DNA of 50,355 nt, from NCBI GenBank assembly GCA_028819235.1, contig JAPPMC010000306.1, positions 1 through 50,355 of the forward strand, in the 5' to 3' direction. Below, one piece after another: positions 1 through 9,179 of the stretch (position 1 is its first letter; every line of letters starts with the position of its first letter). Position numbers and translations under genes: made by a program. The stretch comes from Bryobacterales bacterium. GTDB lineage: Bacteria > Acidobacteriota > Terriglobia > Bryobacterales > UBA6623. Below the pieces are notes generated by a model. That model worked only from the letters and a program-made list of their open reading frames with translations. It made no database searches and was not told where the DNA came from.

Positions 1-118
1 CTCTCAACCGTCGCTCAGACATCGCCCGATCCATTTAACATTGAAAGCCCCTGCCTGCACCTGCCCTCGAGGCAGCAAGCGGCTTGTGCTATGTTGGCCA
101 GACCGCCCACCCCAGAGA

Positions 119-1984
119 ATGGAGCAGTCGCGCCCGCCGGTCGAATTCACAGTCCGGGCCGTTCTGATCGGACTGCTCATTGGCACGGTTCTAACGGCCG
201 CCAACACTTATCTCGGCCTCTACGCCGGCATGACGGTCTCGGGGAGCATACCTGCTGCCATTGTCTCGATGGGGATTCTGAGGGGTCTCCTGCGTCGCGG
301 GACAGTTCACGAGAACAACATCGTCCAGACGGTCGCGTCGGCAGGGGAGGCTGTGGCGGCCGGAATCATCTTCACCGTGCCGGCGATGGTGATCACTGGC
401 GTGTGGGACGGATTCCCGTTCTGGGAGGTCTCTCTGATTGGCCTGCTAGGGGGTCTGCTCGGCGTACTGTTCATGATCCCGCTGCGGCGCTCCCTGATCG
501 TCGAGGAGAAGGGCCTCGTATACCCGGAGGGCGTGGCGTGCGCAAAGGTCCTCCAGGCAGGCGAAGTGGGCGGAGGCCCGATGCGCGCCGTTGTAGCGTC
601 GCTCGGGTCCGGTTTGGCGTTTAAGGCCCTTGTAGGCCTGATCGGGGTCTTTCGGGGAACGGCCGAGTACGCTTGGGCCGTCGGACGCACCGTTGTCTAC
701 GCGGGCACCGATGTATCGCTGGCCCTGGTGGGTGTCGGCGTGATCGTCGGCCTTGAGATCAGTGCTGCCTGCCTTGGCGGAGGCGTAATCGCTTGGCTGT
801 TCGCCATTCCTGTCTACCTGTGGCAGCACGCCATGCCGGGCGCCGAGCCGATCGACGCCGCGTGGGAGGTTTGGAGCGGACAGGTGCGCTACATGGGCGT
901 CGGGGCCATGATCGTCGGTGGGCTCTCGTCGATCTGGAAGATCCGCGGTGGTATCGCTACGGCCATGCGCAGGCTTGGCAGGGGCTTGAACCACGGCAAG
1001 CAGACGATCAGGCGCACAGACCGGGACCTTCCGAACTCGGTCGCCGGTACGGTGTTCTTGGTCGCTGCCGCCGGCACTTTCGTACTCTACAATTCCGTGA
1101 CGGGGTCGCCCTGGGTGGCCCTGGCTGCAGGGTCGGCGATGCTTGCGGCGTCTTTCTTCTTCGTGGCGGTGTCGAGCTACATCTGCGGGCTGGTCGGGTC
1201 GTCCAACAATCCCATCTCGGGCATGACCATCTGCGCGCTACTGTTCTCCTCCGGGATCCTGCTGATCCTCGGCATGTCGGGCACGTCAGGAATGCTCGGC
1301 GCACTGGGCGTCGCCAGCATCGTCTGCTGCGCCGCGGCGACGGCCGGCGACACTTCCCAAGACCTCAAGACGGGCCACATTGTCGGAGCCACGCCGCGCC
1401 TGCAGCAGTTTGGCCAGTTTGCGGGAATCTTGGCTCCCGTATTCTCGATCGCACCAGTACTCGCCCTGCTCCACCGGGCCTACGGCATCGGCACGGACGG
1501 TCCGGATGCGCTCCTAGCCCCCCAGGCGACGCTGTTCGCTTCGATAGTCGAAGGCCTGTTTTCGAGCGCGCAGATCCCTTGGGGCATGGTCGTCTCAGGG
1601 GCGCTTGTGGCGTTGGGGATCGTCGTATTGGACGGATACTTGGAACGCAGCGGCAGCCGCTTCCGCGCTCACGTGATGCCGGTTGCCGTCGGGATCTACC
1701 TCCCGCTGGCCGTGATGGTGCCCGTGTTCCTCGGCGGTCTCGTGGCCGAAGCACTCCGGCGACGCAGCGCACGAGGCGGACAGGGCGGCCTCTTGATCGC
1801 CTCGGGCCTGATTGCGGGCGAGGCCGTGGCGGGAATCCTCATTGCCATTCCTAGGACTATGTTTGCCGACATACAGCTACCCGTGCCCGTTCTTGACAGC
1901 CTCCCGGTGTCGCTGGCCGCCCTAGCGGTGGCGACCGTCCTCATCTACCACTTCGCGGCGCGGCTGTTCCGGAGCGGCTCTTAG
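119..1984 (+). CDS. OPT-family oligopeptide/metallophore transporter
   Basis: A 621-residue inner-membrane protein made almost entirely of hydrophobic segments (about 14-16). It belongs to the bacterial OPT family, which imports oligopeptides or metal-chelate compounds with protons. Two family landmarks are visible: SSNNPISGMTI at about residues 361-371, and DLKTGHIVGATP at about 415-426 followed by a Gln-rich turn. I start it at ATG 119 (MEQSRPPVEF) because the family begins close to the first membrane segment. An upstream in-frame ATG at 41 would add 26 Cys- and Arg-rich residues unlike the family. The gene stands alone and converges on hpnJ. The substrate cannot be read from the sequence. 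Confidence 0.88.
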   Translation: MEQSRPPVEFTVRAVLIGLLIGTVLTAANTYLGLYAGMTVSGSIPAAIVSMGILRGLLRRGTVHENNIVQTVASAGEAVAAGIIFTVPAMVITGVWDGFPFWEVSLIGLLGGLLGVLFMIPLRRSLIVEEKGLVYPEGVACAKVLQAGEVGGGPMRAVVASLGSGLAFKALVGLIGVFRGTAEYAWAVGRTVVYAGTDVSLALVGVGVIVGLEISAACLGGGVIAWLFAIPVYLWQHAMPGAEPIDAAWEVWSGQVRYMGVGAMIVGGLSSIWKIRGGIATAMRRLGRGLNHGKQTIRRTDRDLPNSVAGTVFLVAAAGTFVLYNSVTGSPWVALAAGSAMLAASFFFVAVSSYICGLVGSSNNPISGMTICALLFSSGILLILGMSGTSGMLGALGVASIVCCAAATAGDTSQDLKTGHIVGATPRLQQFGQFAGILAPVFSIAPVLALLHRAYGIGTDGPDALLAPQATLFASIVEGLFSSAQIPWGMVVSGALVALGIVVLDGYLERSGSRFRAHVMPVAVGIYLPLAVMVPVFLGGLVAEALRRRSARGGQGGLLIASGLIAGEAVAGILIAIPRTMFADIQLPVPVLDSLPVSLAALAVATVLIYHFAARLFRSGS

Positions 1985-2014
1985 CTCGGTTAGGATCGGC
2001 CAGATCCGCTCCAA

Positions 2015-2050
2015 GTTTTCCACCAACATTCCACAATTCCTGTGGAAAAC
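2015..2050. terminator. Possible bidirectional hairpin between convergent genes
   Basis: GTTTTCCAC (2015-2023) and GTGGAAAAC (2042-2050) form a perfect 9-bp inverted repeat around an 18-nt loop. It lies between the stops of the OPT transporter (plus) and hpnJ (minus), where a shared terminator is expected. The loop is long and no clean U-tract follows, so the role is tentative. Confidence 0.35.
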
Positions 2051-2091
2051 CTTACAAATCCAGTGAGTCTTGGCCCGTGGCCCCTCTCGTG

Positions 2092-3531
2092 CTACGAGTT
2101 TGGGGCACGCGCGAAGGTGCGGCGCTTTGCGCGAAGCGCCAAGTATTCGCGGGCCTCCTTTGTGAGCCGGCGGCGCTCTTTCCTGTCGAAGATGGCTTTG
2201 CGGGCGATGCGCCAAGCGACCCTAGGGCGGAAGTAATACTCGTCGTAGAACCGCTCGACCCATTCCAGAATCTCCTTTTGGCCCAAGTCAGGATAGCGGA
2301 TGTTCGGCAGCTGGTGGCCGGCGCCGTCCGTCATGGGATCGCCCGTCAGCCATCCTTGGGCAACGGCCTCGTCGTAGAACGTCGTGCCGGGGTAAGGGTG
2401 CGCGACCGAGACCTGGATTGTCTCGGTGTCGAGCCTCTTGGCGAATTCCAGTGACCTGCGGATCGACTCGCGCGACTCTCCCGGCAGTCCGACGATGAAG
2501 TCTCCGTGAATCGTCAGGCCGGCGCGGTGCGCGTCCTTGGTGAACTGCAGGGCGCGCTCGACAGTGGCGCCCTTCTTGATGTTCTTGAGGATCTGCGGAT
2601 CCCCCGACTCATAGCCTACGATCAGCAGCCTGCAGCCTGCGGCCCTCATGGCCCGGAGCGTTTCATAGTCCGCGTGAACGCGGGAGGTGCACGACCATGT
2701 GCAACCTAGCGGCTTGAGCTTTTCGCAGAGCTCGAGCACACGGTCCTTGCGAATGTTGAACGTGTCGTCGTCGAAGAAGATCTCCTGCAGCCCCGGGAAG
2801 TTGTCGATCGTCCAGCGAACCTCCGCCGCCACGTCGTCGGCTGAGCGCGTGCGCCAGCGGTGACCGGAGATGGTCTGGGGCCACAAGCAGAAGGTGCACA
2901 GGGCCGGACAGCCGCGCTCGGTGTAGAAGGCGACGTAGGGGTGCCGCAGGAACGGCACGTTGTAGCGGGATATGTCCAGGCAGCGCTTGTACACCGGCGT
3001 GACCCAGGGCAGCGAGTCCAAGTCCTTAATGGGCGGGCCGTCTGGATTGTGGACGACGACACCATCCGGGCCGCGGAAGCTGACGCCGGGAAGCTCGCGG
3101 TAGGGCTTGCCGTTGGCGAAGTCGACCACCTGGAAGTCGAACTCCTTGCGCACCACGAAGTCGATCGCCGGGCAGGCCTCGAGGCTGGCCCGCGGGCGGG
3201 CCCCGACGTGAGGGCCGACGAAGCAGATGGAAATGCCGGGGTTCGCGGCCTTGATCGTCTCGGCGAGAGCGCAGTCGTTGGCGAAGCCCGGCGTCGACGT
3301 GAACAGCACGAGCAGCTCGAAATCGGCCGCCATTGCCGCCACCTGCTTGGGCGTGATCTTGTGCGGTGGGGCGTCCACGACCTGGCTTTCCGGCAGCATT
3401 CCGGCCGGGTAGCAGAGCCAGACCGGGTACCAGTACGATTCGATCTCCCTCGTGGCCGGCCAGCGGGAACTGGCCCCGCCGTCGAAGTTGTCGTACGAGG
3501 GCGGGTTCAGCAGAAGCGTACGTCTGGGCAT
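2092..3531 (-). CDS. hpnJ: B12-binding radical SAM protein, HpnJ-like
   Basis: A 479-residue cytosolic protein. Residues 1-150 resemble a cobalamin-binding-type Rossmann domain, and the radical SAM core follows with its 4Fe-4S cysteines C208, C212 and C215 (CPALCTFC, CxxxCxxC). The opening (LLLNPPSYDNFDGGASSRW, then WYPVWL) and the overall length match the hopanoid-associated radical SAM protein HpnJ as I recall that family. HpnJ works on the side chain of composite bacteriohopanetetrol lipids (the cyclitol-ether branch). It is the last gene of the minus-strand run, 70 bp after xerC. No squalene-hopene cyclase or hpnH/hpnG lies beside it, so the HpnJ name is strong by similarity but unsupported by a local hpn cluster. 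Another B12-radical SAM subfamily is the alternative. Confidence 0.75.
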   Translation of the reverse strand: MPRRTLLLNPPSYDNFDGGASSRWPATREIESYWYPVWLCYPAGMLPESQVVDAPPHKITPKQVAAMAADFELLVLFTSTPGFANDCALAETIKAANPGISICFVGPHVGARPRASLEACPAIDFVVRKEFDFQVVDFANGKPYRELPGVSFRGPDGVVVHNPDGPPIKDLDSLPWVTPVYKRCLDISRYNVPFLRHPYVAFYTERGCPALCTFCLWPQTISGHRWRTRSADDVAAEVRWTIDNFPGLQEIFFDDDTFNIRKDRVLELCEKLKPLGCTWSCTSRVHADYETLRAMRAAGCRLLIVGYESGDPQILKNIKKGATVERALQFTKDAHRAGLTIHGDFIVGLPGESRESIRRSLEFAKRLDTETIQVSVAHPYPGTTFYDEAVAQGWLTGDPMTDGAGHQLPNIRYPDLGQKEILEWVERFYDEYYFRPRVAWRIARKAIFDRKERRRLTKEAREYLALRAKRRTFARAPNS

Positions 3532-3601
3532 GCTGCGCGTTTGCCGCGATCTGAACGCGGACGGTTTCCAATGTAGCGCGTGAGGCCTGGCACCGGCGGC
3601 A

Positions 3602-4546
3602 CTAGGCCTTCGGGTGGGCGGAGTCGTAGACCCTCGCCAAGTCCTGCACGGAGAGCTGCGTGTAACGCTGGGTCGTAGACAGGCTGGCGTGGCCCAGCAG
3701 TTCCTGGATCGCCCTGAGGTCGGCCCCTTCCGAGAGAAGGTGGGTCGCGAATGCGTGTCGCAGCGAGTGCGGGTGCAGGCTGGGATCGCCGTTGAACGCT
3801 TTGGAGTACCTCTTGACGACCAGCGCTATGCTGCGCGTCGAGAGGCGGCGCAGCCGGCCGCCCCAGCGGTGCAGCAGCAGGGCGGTATCGCTTTCCGGAG
3901 ATTTCAGCTTGGCGCGCACGTGGAGGTAGCGATCCAAGGCCTCGGCCGCCTTCCGGCCGTAGGGTACTTGGCGCACCTTGCGGCCCTTGCCGCGCACTCG
4001 GATCCAGCGCTCGGCCTGGTCGATGTCCTCAAGGTTGAGGCCCGCCAGCTCGCTGACGCGCAGGCCGGCCCCGTAGAGCAGCTCGAAGATGAGCCGGTCC
4101 CGCTTGATCCTGTCTTCCGCCTTGCCGGGCTTGCCGGCCCCGCGGACGCTGTCTACCAGCCGGTTCGCATCCTCCGCCGGCAGGACGGCAGGGAGCTTGC
4201 TGGACAGCTTCGGTGCGGCCACTCGCCGCGCCGGGTTGCTAGGAAGTCCCTCGTCCTGCACCAGATAGTCGAAGAACGCGCGTAACGCGGCCAGCCTGCG
4301 GGCTAGCGTTGAATTCGCCAAGCCACGAGCGTGTTCGGCGGTCATGAACTTGCGGACCGCATCAGGAGTGACCTCGCTCACATTCTGGTGGTCCGGCCGG
4401 CACGCCGCCATGTGGTTCGCGAACGCCCTGATGTCCCTCCCGTAGCTTGCGATGGTGTTCGCAGATGCATTCCTGGCCCGCAGGCTCTCGAGAAAGCGGC
4501 CCGCGGCCGCGAGCACGGCCTTATCAGGCGGCTCTCGGGTGGGCAT
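3602..4546 (-). CDS. xerC: Tyrosine recombinase XerC
   Basis: A 314-residue site-specific recombinase, the right length for XerC/XerD. It has an N-terminal SAM-like DNA-binding domain (about 10-105) and a C-terminal catalytic domain with all active residues: R163 in GAGLRVSEL, K187 in RGKGRK, H260 and R263 in HSLRHAFATH, H286 in LLGHASLS, and the nucleophile Y295 in TTQRYTQ. XerC resolves chromosome dimers at dif together with XerD. The start lies 23 bp inside the end of trmFO, which implies translational coupling. The trmFO (gid)-xerC/codV adjacency is also known from Firmicutes, supporting a housekeeping recombinase rather than a phage integrase. Confidence 0.93.
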   Translation of the reverse strand: MPTREPPDKAVLAAAGRFLESLRARNASANTIASYGRDIRAFANHMAACRPDHQNVSEVTPDAVRKFMTAEHARGLANSTLARRLAALRAFFDYLVQDEGLPSNPARRVAAPKLSSKLPAVLPAEDANRLVDSVRGAGKPGKAEDRIKRDRLIFELLYGAGLRVSELAGLNLEDIDQAERWIRVRGKGRKVRQVPYGRKAAEALDRYLHVRAKLKSPESDTALLLHRWGGRLRRLSTRSIALVVKRYSKAFNGDPSLHPHSLRHAFATHLLSEGADLRAIQELLGHASLSTTQRYTQLSVQDLARVYDSAHPKA

Positions 4547-5873
4547 TGAGAAACCTCTCCAGTGCCGCTAGGCCAAGCTGGCATTGGTGCATGCGGCGCT
4601 CCCGCTTTCTCCGGCGGAATCGGCGCAGGAGCTCCGGGGACGGGCGCGGGAGCAGATCGAAGGTGATGTTGGCCGGCTGGTAATTGTGTGGGCTCGCTCC
4701 GCAAATGTAGCGGCATAGCGAGCCGTGCGCAGTCTCGTCGGGCCAGGTCAGCAGTTCCAGGCCGAGGGCCAGGCGTGCCGCGTTGCGGCCCGCCATCAGG
4801 CCCGTGGCGATCGATTCGACGTATCCTTCCACGCCGGAGATCTGTCCGGCGAAGAAAATGTTGGGCCGCTGGCGCCACTGCAACGTCCTGCGGAGGAGCG
4901 CCGGCGCATTGATGTAGGTGTTGCGGTGGATCTGCCCGTAGCGCAGGAACTCGGCGCGCTCCAGCCCCGGAATCATGCGCAGCACGCGGCGCTGCTCGCC
5001 GTACTTGAGGTGGTTCTGGAATCCGACCAGATTGTAGGATCCCGACCTTGCGTCCTCTTGCCGGAGTTGGACGACCGCGTACGCGGATTGGCCGGTCCGG
5101 GGGTCGCGCAGCCCGACCGGTCGCATCGGCCCGAACCGCAGCGTGTGGGGCCCTCGCCTGGCGATCTCTTCGATGGGCAGGCAGCCCTCGAAGTAGTTCG
5201 GGTTGTCGAAGTCGTGCGATTGGTGCTGCGACGCGCCGAGCAGGGCTTCGACGAATCGCTCGTACCCTTCGCGGCTGAGCGGGCAGTTCACGTAGTCGGC
5301 GCTGCCGTCCAGCGAGTTCCCATAGCGGGAGGCGCGGTAGGCGACGGTCATGTCGACCGACTCCGCGTCCACGATGGGGCTGATCGCGTCGTAGAAGAAC
5401 AAGCGGTCGTGGCCCGTCTGGCTGGCGATCGACGAAGCCAGCGAATCGCTCGTCAACGGGCCCGTTGCAATGATCCAGACCTGCATGGGGTCGTCGGGCA
5501 GGCCGGTCACCTCTCCGCGTTGCACGTTGATCAGCGGCTCCGCCTCGACCATGTCTGTAACGGCGTTGGCGAATTGCCCGCGGTCGACGGTCAGCGCCGT
5601 GCCGCCTGGGATGCGCGCCTTGGCTGCAGCCTGCATGCAGGCCGAGCCCATGCGGCGCAATTCCTCTTTGAGGAGCCAAGGGGCGCTGCCGGGCGTTTCC
5701 GTCTTCAGGGAATTGCTGCAGACCAGTTCGCCGATCAGGTCCGTCTGGTGGGCGGGCGTGCGGGCAGCGGGCCGCATTTCGTGCAGCACGCAGGCCAGAC
5801 CGGCGCTTGCGAGCTGCATGGCCGCCTCGGGGCCTGCGAGCCCCGCTCCGACCACATGGACTGGCTCACGCAT
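4524..5873 (-). CDS. trmFO: Folate-dependent tRNA (uracil-54-C5-)-methyltransferase TrmFO
   Basis: A 449-residue flavoprotein of the TrmFO/Gid family. It makes ribothymidine-54 in the T-loop of tRNA using methylenetetrahydrofolate and FADH2 in the cytoplasm. Visible landmarks are an N-terminal FAD dinucleotide loop (VVGAGLAGPEAA, from residue 7), the conserved Cys in ELVCSNSLK (C52) and a second conserved Cys in FEGCLPIEEIA (C231). The C-terminal part contains the FAD-binding segment FFAGQISGVEGYVES, typical of the family. Both cysteines used in the proposed mechanism are present. It overlaps the downstream xerC by 23 bp and lies 180 bp after tatA. Confidence 0.95.
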   Translation of the reverse strand: MREPVHVVGAGLAGPEAAMQLASAGLACVLHEMRPAARTPAHQTDLIGELVCSNSLKTETPGSAPWLLKEELRRMGSACMQAAAKARIPGGTALTVDRGQFANAVTDMVEAEPLINVQRGEVTGLPDDPMQVWIIATGPLTSDSLASSIASQTGHDRLFFYDAISPIVDAESVDMTVAYRASRYGNSLDGSADYVNCPLSREGYERFVEALLGASQHQSHDFDNPNYFEGCLPIEEIARRGPHTLRFGPMRPVGLRDPRTGQSAYAVVQLRQEDARSGSYNLVGFQNHLKYGEQRRVLRMIPGLERAEFLRYGQIHRNTYINAPALLRRTLQWRQRPNIFFAGQISGVEGYVESIATGLMAGRNAARLALGLELLTWPDETAHGSLCRYICGASPHNYQPANITFDLLPRPSPELLRRFRRRKRERRMHQCQLGLAALERFLNAHPRAA

Positions 5874-6053
5874 TCCACGGACCCGCGCTGCCTGCGCCGA
5901 CAGGCCTCCTCGGAGGTTCGCTGCAGGGCCACGCCCTGTGACGCTTCATGGGGTGATTGGCACGCTCGTCCGCGCCGCGGCGGGAAGGGGGGACTTGTCG
6001 CACACCGTCGCACGAAGCAACGGTTTGGCGGCTTGGCACCGGCGAGTCAGACG

Positions 6054-6275
6054 CTAGGAGTCCTTGCCGGCTTTCGCTGTTCCGGCCGGGGCTTCCGCCA
6101 CGTCATCGCCCTTCAGGGAGGACTTGAACTGCCGAATCCCCTGCCCCAGGCCGCTGGCCAGCTCCGGGATTTTCTTGCCGCCGAAGATCAGCAGGGCGAT
6201 CATGAGGATGATCAGCAGCTCTTGCATTCCCAAAGGTCCCAGGAACAGAGCAGGTAGCGGTTCTAAGGTAGGCAT
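6054..6275 (-). CDS. tatA: Sec-independent translocase subunit TatA/TatE
   Basis: A 73-residue protein with the classic TatA plan: a short periplasmic N-terminus, one membrane helix (about residues 14-32, QELLIILMIALLIFGGKK), an FGGKKIPEL hinge, an amphipathic helix through QFKSSLKG, and a polar tail rich in Ala and Lys. TatA oligomers form the conduit for folded proteins with twin-arginine signals. Several such clients are encoded in this window (the sulfatase at 19.4-20.9 kb, MsrP, the Gfo/Idh oxidoreductase, the PQQ-like propeller). No tatB or tatC is adjacent. It sits 56 bp downstream of the rhomboid gene. Confidence 0.93.
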   Translation of the reverse strand: MPTLEPLPALFLGPLGMQELLIILMIALLIFGGKKIPELASGLGQGIRQFKSSLKGDDVAEAPAGTAKAGKDS

Positions 6276-6331
6276 GCGGGTCTAGCCTCATTTTAACAGA
6301 GACAGGCGGCCCGCAGGCGAACGGGCTCGCA

Positions 6332-7123
6332 TCATTGGGTCCACGGGCCCTTTCGCCGGTCCCGGTCGCGCATGTAGACCTCGAACTTCTTGCGCGCTTG
6401 GCGGAGCTGCCACTGCCGGTGGCGCGCTTGGAGATCTTTCAGAAGGCCGCCGATCTCCGGAATGCCGCCGCGGCGGCGCACCAAGTAGTAGCCCAGCGCC
6501 ATGCCGGCTAGGTGGACCGTGAACGCAGTGCCGGACGGGTTGCCCCCTCTGGCAAGATCCTGCACTGCTCCCAGCAGGTTGATTGCAGCGTACGCGACGG
6601 CAACGACCCAGGCCGGCACGGGCAGGATGAAGGAGATGAGAATCGGCGTCCGCGGATAGGTGACGGCGAACGCCGTGACAACGGCCAGCACGGCTCCGGA
6701 CGCCCCCACTGTCGCCACGGCACCAGATCCGGTCAGAGTGCGAAGGGCGACGTCGGCCAGCGCAGCACCGATCCCGGACGTGAAATAGAACGTCAGGAAT
6801 CTCCGGTCGCCCCAGTCGCGGGCGAGCGTTCCCCCGAACATCCAGAGCGCGAACAAGTTCAGGCCGACGTGCCACAGGCCGCCAGGGTCGTGAAGGAACA
6901 TGTAGCTGGCGGGCTGCCACAGGGCGCCTCGCAGGAACGTATGCGGAGTCAGGCTCAGCCAGCGGAACAGGTAAGCGGCGGGGCCCAGCCCCGCTGCGAT
7001 CCCAGCGGCGAAGACGAACCAGACCAGAAAGTTCGCCCAGAGCAGCTTCTTGATCGACCTTGGGGTAGGGGGCATCATCCCGAAGCCGGATGAGAACGCA
7101 GGCCGACGGTAGGAATAGCGCAC
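6332..7123 (-). CDS. Rhomboid-family intramembrane serine protease
   Basis: A 263-residue membrane protein with about six transmembrane segments. The catalytic dyad is visible: S142 in GASGAVLAV and H204 in VHLAGMALGY on a later helix. The loop motif WRH/WHVGLNLFALW, typical of rhomboids, is present as LWHVGLNLFALW (about 84-94). A short basic cytosolic tail rich in Arg, Gln and Lys follows the last helix. Rhomboids cut single-pass membrane proteins within the bilayer. The natural substrate here is unknown. The gene lies 15 bp after the phosphotransferase and 56 bp before tatA. Some bacterial rhomboids process TatA (known in Providencia), so the neighbourhood is suggestive but not proof. Confidence 0.9.
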   Translation of the reverse strand: MRYSYRRPAFSSGFGMMPPTPRSIKKLLWANFLVWFVFAAGIAAGLGPAAYLFRWLSLTPHTFLRGALWQPASYMFLHDPGGLWHVGLNLFALWMFGGTLARDWGDRRFLTFYFTSGIGAALADVALRTLTGSGAVATVGASGAVLAVVTAFAVTYPRTPILISFILPVPAWVVAVAYAAINLLGAVQDLARGGNPSGTAFTVHLAGMALGYYLVRRRGGIPEIGGLLKDLQARHRQWQLRQARKKFEVYMRDRDRRKGPWTQ

Positions 7124-7138
7124 GGGCTAGTTTCGAGT

Positions 7139-8200
7139 CTAGCCGAACGGATTAAGATCTCCAGTCGCCAAGGCCCATGCGATGCTGGCCGTGGATGCGA
7201 CCTCGCGGCCGAGTTCGAGGGCTGTTTCGGAGCTCGCGTTGCCGTCCAGCCCTCGCTTGTAGACGCCCTGACCGATCGCTGCGGACCGGAACATCGAGAA
7301 TGAGAGGTAGAACTTCCAGTGCTCGGACGGGTCCCGGCCGCTGGCCGAGATGTAGGACTCCAGTTGCGCGCGGAGCCCAGGTATGCCGGTCTTGGCCGGG
7401 TCGTTCCGGGCCAACGTCGGGTGCCGCCGGGAGGGCAGGTAGTGAGTCATGAGGTTGTAGGCCAGGTCTGCAACCGGATCGCCGAGCGTGGAGAGCTCCC
7501 AGTCAAGCACGGCGCTGATGCGCGGCTCGGAAGGGTGGAGGATCATGTTCCCAAGCCGGTAGTCCCCGTGAACGATGCGCGTCTCCTCGCGGTCAGGGAT
7601 GTGCCTGGGAAGCCATTCCATCAGCAGGTTCATCTCCGGAAGCTCCGCCGTGCGCGAAGCCTGGTACTGGCGCGACCAGCGGCTGATCTGGCGGGCGTAG
7701 TAGTTTCCTGCCCACCCGAACCTCTCCAGCCCGACAGCACTTGGCTCGATCGAGTGAAGCGCTGCCAGCACCTCGCAGGCTTGCCGATAGATGGCGCCGC
7801 GCTCGCTGGGAGGCATTCCGGGCAGCGTGGGGTCGTGGTAGACCCGGCCCGGGACATACTCCATCACGATGAAGGGCGTTCCGATGATCTCGCTGTCTTC
7901 ACAGAGCAGCAGCATGCGGCACACGGGCACTGCCGTGCCTCGCAGGGCGCTCATTACGCGGTGCTCCCGCTCGACGGCGTGTGCCGACGGCAGCAGCTTG
8001 CCGGGCGGCTTCTTGCGTAGCACGTAACGTCCGACCGTGTCTTGCATCAGGAACGTTGGATTGGATTGCCCGCCTTCGAACTGCACGACAGAGAACGGGG
8101 GATGGAATCCGGCCAAGTGTTCGGAAAGATAAGCCCCGAGCGCATCCTGGTCAAAGCGGTGCGCTGGTCGGACGGGAGTTGTGACAGGCTGCGGGCTCAT
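7139..8200 (-). CDS. Phosphotransferase of the APH / ACAD10-like kinase family
   Basis: A 353-residue cytosolic kinase-like protein. The catalytic loop HGDYRLGN (H211 to N218) and the metal-binding DWE motif (D233 in AVLDWELSTLGDP) are intact, and a nucleotide-binding lysine region (YVLRKKPPG) lies near the N-terminus. The GDP-x-ADLAY continuation is characteristic of the ACAD10/11-type group, whose members phosphorylate 4-hydroxyacyl-CoA compounds or unknown small molecules rather than aminoglycosides. The frame stays open 97 codons upstream, but I start at ATG 8200 (MSPQPVTTPV) because family similarity begins there. It is divergent from an SDR gene, 99 bp away. The substrate is not known. 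Confidence 0.85.
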   Translation of the reverse strand: MSPQPVTTPVRPAHRFDQDALGAYLSEHLAGFHPPFSVVQFEGGQSNPTFLMQDTVGRYVLRKKPPGKLLPSAHAVEREHRVMSALRGTAVPVCRMLLLCEDSEIIGTPFIVMEYVPGRVYHDPTLPGMPPSERGAIYRQACEVLAALHSIEPSAVGLERFGWAGNYYARQISRWSRQYQASRTAELPEMNLLMEWLPRHIPDREETRIVHGDYRLGNMILHPSEPRISAVLDWELSTLGDPVADLAYNLMTHYLPSRRHPTLARNDPAKTGIPGLRAQLESYISASGRDPSEHWKFYLSFSMFRSAAIGQGVYKRGLDGNASSETALELGREVASTASIAWALATGDLNPFG

Positions 8201-8299
8201 GCCGCGGGAGAGTGCAGCGATTGTAGCCGAAGATCCGGGGGGAACTCCAATGTCCGGCGCCCCGTGATACGGTTGGGGCTGTCGCGCGGGGGAGTGTGC

Positions 8300-9058
8300 A
8301 TGAGCTTCAGCCTGGAAGGCAAGGTCGCCTTGGTAACCGGTGGCGGCCGCGGCATCGGCAAGGAGATCGCGCGGAGATTCGTGCAGGCCGGCGCGGACGT
8401 GGTCATCGCCAGCAGAAAGATCGAGAATCTCCAACGCACCGCCGAGGAATTCTCGGCCTTGGACGGCCGGATCGCCCCCGTTCAGTGCCACATCGGCAGA
8501 GCGGACCAGGTCAAGGCCGCCGTGGCCGCCACCGAACGGCTCTTTGGCACTGTCGACGTGATGGTAAACAACGGCGCGACCAACATCGAGCAGGGCCCGT
8601 CCCTGCGGGTCACAGATGCGGCCCTGATGAAGATGGTCGAGATCAATGTCCTCTCAGCCGTCCGCTTCCTGCGCCTGACGGTGCCCAAGATGATCGAGAA
8701 GGGCGGAGGCTCGATCATCAACGTTGCGTCCATTGCCGGGCTTCGGCCTCAGCGCGAAGGCCTGCTCTACAGCTTCACAAAGGCCGGGCTGATCATGATG
8801 ACCCGCACGTGGGCCGACGAGTGGGGCCGCCACGGCATCCGGGTCAACGCCATTGCGCCGGGCCTGGTGCGCACGGACTTCAGCTCGTACTTCTGGAAGA
8901 GCCTTGAGGGCGGCGACGGGTTTCCGGCCGGCCAGCCGATACGGCGTCTAGGGGAGACCCGGGACATCGGCGGGATGGCCCTGTACCTAGCCTGCGACGA
9001 GTCTTCTTGGGTGACAGGGCAGACGATGGTCATCGATGGCGGGGCCACGGCGCGCTAG
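8300..9058 (+). CDS. SDR-family oxidoreductase
   Basis: A classical short-chain dehydrogenase/reductase of 252 residues. The cofactor loop TGGGRGIG (13-20), the NNGA motif (90-93), the catalytic S144, and Y157/K161 in YSFTKAG are all present, so it should be active. R40 after the second strand (ASRK) hints at NADP(H) preference. The start at ATG 8300 is set by a strong ribosome binding site (GGGGGAG) about 7 nt upstream. The frame continues upstream into the divergent phosphotransferase, which is not real coding. The C-terminus (GQTMVIDGGATAR) is standard. The pairing with an ACAD10-like kinase suggests acyl-CoA or hydroxy-acid metabolism, but this is inference. Confidence 0.9.
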   Translation: MSFSLEGKVALVTGGGRGIGKEIARRFVQAGADVVIASRKIENLQRTAEEFSALDGRIAPVQCHIGRADQVKAAVAATERLFGTVDVMVNNGATNIEQGPSLRVTDAALMKMVEINVLSAVRFLRLTVPKMIEKGGGSIINVASIAGLRPQREGLLYSFTKAGLIMMTRTWADEWGRHGIRVNAIAPGLVRTDFSSYFWKSLEGGDGFPAGQPIRRLGETRDIGGMALYLACDESSWVTGQTMVIDGGATAR

Positions 9059-9179
9059 AGCACGATCCCGGCGGCCCGGGCACGATCGGCGAAGCTGAGG
9101 CGTTCTGTAGAATGAGGTCAAGCGGCTGGCCCGCCAGCCGGAGGGGCCGCAAGCCTCGGGGCGGCCCGCGGGGAAACCG

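Noticed and set aside
1..118. A longer start for the OPT transporter at ATG 41 and an opposite-strand frame at the left edge.
   Set aside because: The extra residues are Cys- and Arg-rich without family similarity, and the opposite frame is antisense to the transporter.
3602..4546. Phage integrase.
   Set aside because: Length, motif spacing and overlap with trmFO fit chromosomal XerC.
7139..8200. Aminoglycoside resistance kinase.
   Set aside because: The catalytic motifs are shared by the whole APH fold, but the sequence pattern is that of the ACAD10-like metabolic group and there is no resistance context.
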